Below, one piece after another: positions 62,480 through 64,000 of a stretch of 64,000 bases of DNA (positions within the stretch are counted from its first letter, which is position 1; each line of letters opens with the position of its first letter). The notes below the pieces were generated by a model. The model searched no databases. It saw nothing but the letters and a program-made list of their open reading frames with translations, and had not been told where the DNA came from. Origin of the DNA: Thiorhodococcus drewsii AZ1. Lineage in GTDB: Bacteria > Pseudomonadota > Gammaproteobacteria > Chromatiales > Chromatiaceae. A program made the translations under genes and the position numbers. The stretch lies in assembly GCF_000224065.1 (NCBI RefSeq), contig NZ_AFWT01000012.1:1-64000 (forward strand), given 5' to 3'.

Positions 62480-62794
62480 TCCACCCCCTTTGAAATTACT
62501 CGACAGTCGCAGCGCAGAAATGCTCCGAAATCTCAAATGGAGCAAGACAGATCCGATATCAACGTAACCCCCGAGCCAGATCGATCATTCCGCGCATGAC
62601 CGCGATTGAGCCACCATAGCGCGCGAACCCCACGAAAAGCAGCTCGAAAGACAGACGTCACACAGATTCGATCAATTCGTTACACACCGAAAACGCGGAA
62701 TAGTTCGCAACCTGCGTGGGCCAATACTGCGATCATCTCAGGTGGAATGCCCGAACGGGGATTAAGAAGATAAAAAACTCAAGAGGATGAGTGG
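62480..62794. other. Divergent intergenic region, molybdoenzyme / CZB gene
   Basis: A 315-bp region without a gene. Nothing beyond AT-richer patches near 62660-62700 and 62765-62780 was recognised. Confidence 0.4.
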
Positions 62795-63244
62795 ATGACG
62801 AAGAAAGAAATACTGACGCAGCTACGCGCGGCCAAGACGGCACATATCCAGTGGCGCTCCTATGCACAGGCGCTGATCTCGGGGCTACCGGTCGACCAGG
62901 ATCATGTCCCCGTTGTACACACCACCTGCAAGTTCGGGAAATGGTATTACGGGCCAGGCCAGGTACTCAGCAGCCTGAGCGCCTACGAGGCGATCGATGT
63001 CCCGCATGAGACGTTGCATCAGCTCTACATGAAGATCTTCAATACCCTCTTCAGCGAAGACGACCGCTCGATGCTCCAGCGGCTCTTCGGCTCCAAGGGC
63101 CAACTGGACAAGAAGCGCCGACAGGAAGCCGACATCATGATGCAGAACCTGCTCGCCGTGTCGCGCACCCTGCTGGAAGCGATCGCGCTCTTAGAACAGG
63201 AGGTCATGCAGTTGTCGGACGAAGAGCTCGCGGAACTCTACTGA
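62795..63244 (+). CDS. Stand-alone CZB (chemoreceptor zinc-binding) domain protein
   Basis: A 149-residue all-helical protein. The CZB zinc ligands are present: H17 (TAHIQW), C45 in the signature CKFGKWYYGPG, and H71/H75 (PHETLHQLY). The C-terminal about 45 residues form a further long helix (QEADIMMQNLLAVSRTLLEAIALLEQEVMQL). CZB domains usually end chemoreceptors or diguanylate cyclases and sense zinc or hypochlorite; here the domain is alone, with no kinase, GGDEF or MCP part. It may act in trans. A GAGGATG site precedes the ATG. A hairpin follows the stop. Confidence 0.85.
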   Translation: MTKKEILTQLRAAKTAHIQWRSYAQALISGLPVDQDHVPVVHTTCKFGKWYYGPGQVLSSLSAYEAIDVPHETLHQLYMKIFNTLFSEDDRSMLQRLFGSKGQLDKKRRQEADIMMQNLLAVSRTLLEAIALLEQEVMQLSDEELAELY

Positions 63245-63257
63245 GCCTCACCCATTG

Positions 63258-63283
63258 TTCTCACGCACCCAGGTGCGTGAGAA
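63258..63283. terminator. Perfect 11-bp hairpin after the CZB gene
   Basis: TTCTCACGCAC, loop CCAG, GTGCGTGAGAA, starting 14 bp after the CZB stop. It is a strong stem with AT-rich base pairs at the outer ends but no long T-run; probably a terminator or mRNA 3'-end structure. Confidence 0.6.
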
Positions 63284-63343
63284 TGGCCCCGAAACGTCCC
63301 GCCCTCATCGATCAGGGCGCGCATCAAACGGGGGACGAGGCGC

Positions 63344-64000
63344 ATGCTGAAACCAGATCTGTTCAAGCCAGACTATCGGGGTGGCGGCATCGTCAACCTC
63401 ATGAGCAGCATCCTCCAGTCGCGCGGCGGGCATTCCGACTACGCACCACTGGACCTGCTTCCAGTCGAGGAACTGACCCAGCCGACCAATCTCGTCCTGC
63501 TGGTCATCGATGGACTCGGCGCCGATTGGTTGGCTCGACGCTCACCGAGCGGAATCCTCAACCAGGGGCTGCGCGGTGCCATCACCTCGGTGTTTCCGCC
63601 GACCACGGCCGCCGCCATCACGACCTTCCTCACTGGAGAGGCCCCGCTTCAGCACGGCCTGACCGGCTGGTTCACCTATCTGCGCGAACTGGGCAGCGTC
63701 ATGACCGTTCTGCCTGGGACGCCCCGATATGGCGGCGTTTCCTATCGTCAGGCCGGAATCGATCCGATCCAACTGTTCGGCCACACCTCGGTCTTCGACC
63801 GCATCCAGGCGCGCGGTATCTGCGTCTCGCCCAATTTCATCGCCCGCTCCGACTTCAATCTTTCGCATGCAGGATCGGCCGAGATCCTCCCCTACCAGGA
63901 TCTCCGGGACATGTTCCACCAGGCAGCACGGGCCCTCCGGTCCAAATCCCGCTGGGGCAAGCGCACGCAACCGGACTCGACCTATTGCTACCTGTATTGG
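63344..64000 (+). CDS. Alkaline phosphatase-superfamily (type I phosphodiesterase/nucleotide pyrophosphatase-like) protein, 3' end missing
   Basis: At least 219 residues, open to the window edge. The N-terminal metal-binding Asp is in LVLLVIDGLGADWL (about 49-62), and the nucleophile Thr lies in the TSVFPPTTAAAITTFLTGEAPLQHGLTGW block (about 83-111), the pattern of nucleotide pyrophosphatase/phosphodiesterase members. It would hydrolyse phosphodiester or pyrophosphate bonds; there is no signal peptide, so it is probably cytoplasmic. GGGGACGAGG precedes the ATG. It is likely transcribed independently of the CZB gene because of the hairpin between them. Confidence 0.82.
   Translation, partial: MLKPDLFKPDYRGGGIVNLMSSILQSRGGHSDYAPLDLLPVEELTQPTNLVLLVIDGLGADWLARRSPSGILNQGLRGAITSVFPPTTAAAITTFLTGEAPLQHGLTGWFTYLRELGSVMTVLPGTPRYGGVSYRQAGIDPIQLFGHTSVFDRIQARGICVSPNFIARSDFNLSHAGSAEILPYQDLRDMFHQAARALRSKSRWGKRTQPDSTYCYLYW

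Overview
This is a GC-rich, densely coding chromosomal segment of a gammaproteobacterium, most likely a purple sulfur bacterium (Chromatiaceae, e.g. Allochromatium/Thiocystis/Thiocapsa-like). The assignment is inferred from gene content: a long-type Rnf complex with an embedded pyruvate:ferredoxin oxidoreductase, a VPLPA-CTERM protein, a PDDEXK/AAA-ATPase-like protein, and the aroA-cmk-rpsA-ihfB order usual in Gammaproteobacteria. No photosynthesis gene, rRNA, tRNA or CRISPR array was seen.

Layout. 1-4.6 kb: the 5' end of an IS630-type transposase, a GT2 glycosyltransferase, a GT-C/TPR membrane protein, a small inverted-repeat element with 8-bp flanking repeats, and the type IV pilin gene pilA with a convincing sigma-54 promoter and terminator. 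4.6-7.4 kb: an AAA-ATPase-like/PD-(D/E)XK protein and ribF. 7.4-19.4 kb, all on the minus strand: rnfB - nifJ - rnfC - rnfD - rnfG - rnfE - rnfA - small Cys-rich membrane protein - fpr. This is a ferredoxin/NAD(P)H/membrane-potential module in which an outsized pyruvate:ferredoxin oxidoreductase gene sits inside the Rnf cluster. 19.7-23.3 kb: a ClpP-fold lipoprotein, a fused HisH-HisF imidazole glycerol phosphate synthase with a eukaryote-like HisF half, and a MerR-type regulator. 23.7-28.7 kb: a VPLPA-CTERM secreted protein and a putrescine ABC transporter (potFGHI-like).

28.8-34.8 kb: a decayed HsdS tail, a large CHASE/PAS hybrid histidine kinase and a convergent HD-GYP response regulator. 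35.4-45.0 kb: an acetone-utilisation island, with acetone carboxylase acxABC, a convergent AcoR/AcxR-type sigma-54 activator, and a divergent acetoacetyl-CoA synthetase. Together these would convert acetone + CO2 to acetoacetate and then acetoacetyl-CoA. Both operon leaders share an 11-bp word that is a candidate activator site. 45.1-49.1 kb: an AT-richer APC permease and a V-type ATPase fragment with only subunits B and D plus a CxxCxxxCC protein.

49.1-64 kb: a glutamine amidotransferase, a NUDIX hydrolase, putP, phoBR with a three-repeat Pho box, ihfB, rpsA, cmk, aroA, yhbY, an ATP-grasp-like protein beside an orphan cytoplasmic molybdopterin oxidoreductase, a stand-alone CZB zinc-sensor protein, and an alkaline-phosphatase-superfamily gene cut by the window end.

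The most interesting points are the nifJ-in-rnf arrangement with its enlarged NifJ, the HisHF fusion, the reduced V-ATPase locus, the acetone island with its candidate regulatory sites, the orphan Mo enzyme/ATP-grasp pair, and the MITE-like element upstream of the GT-C gene.
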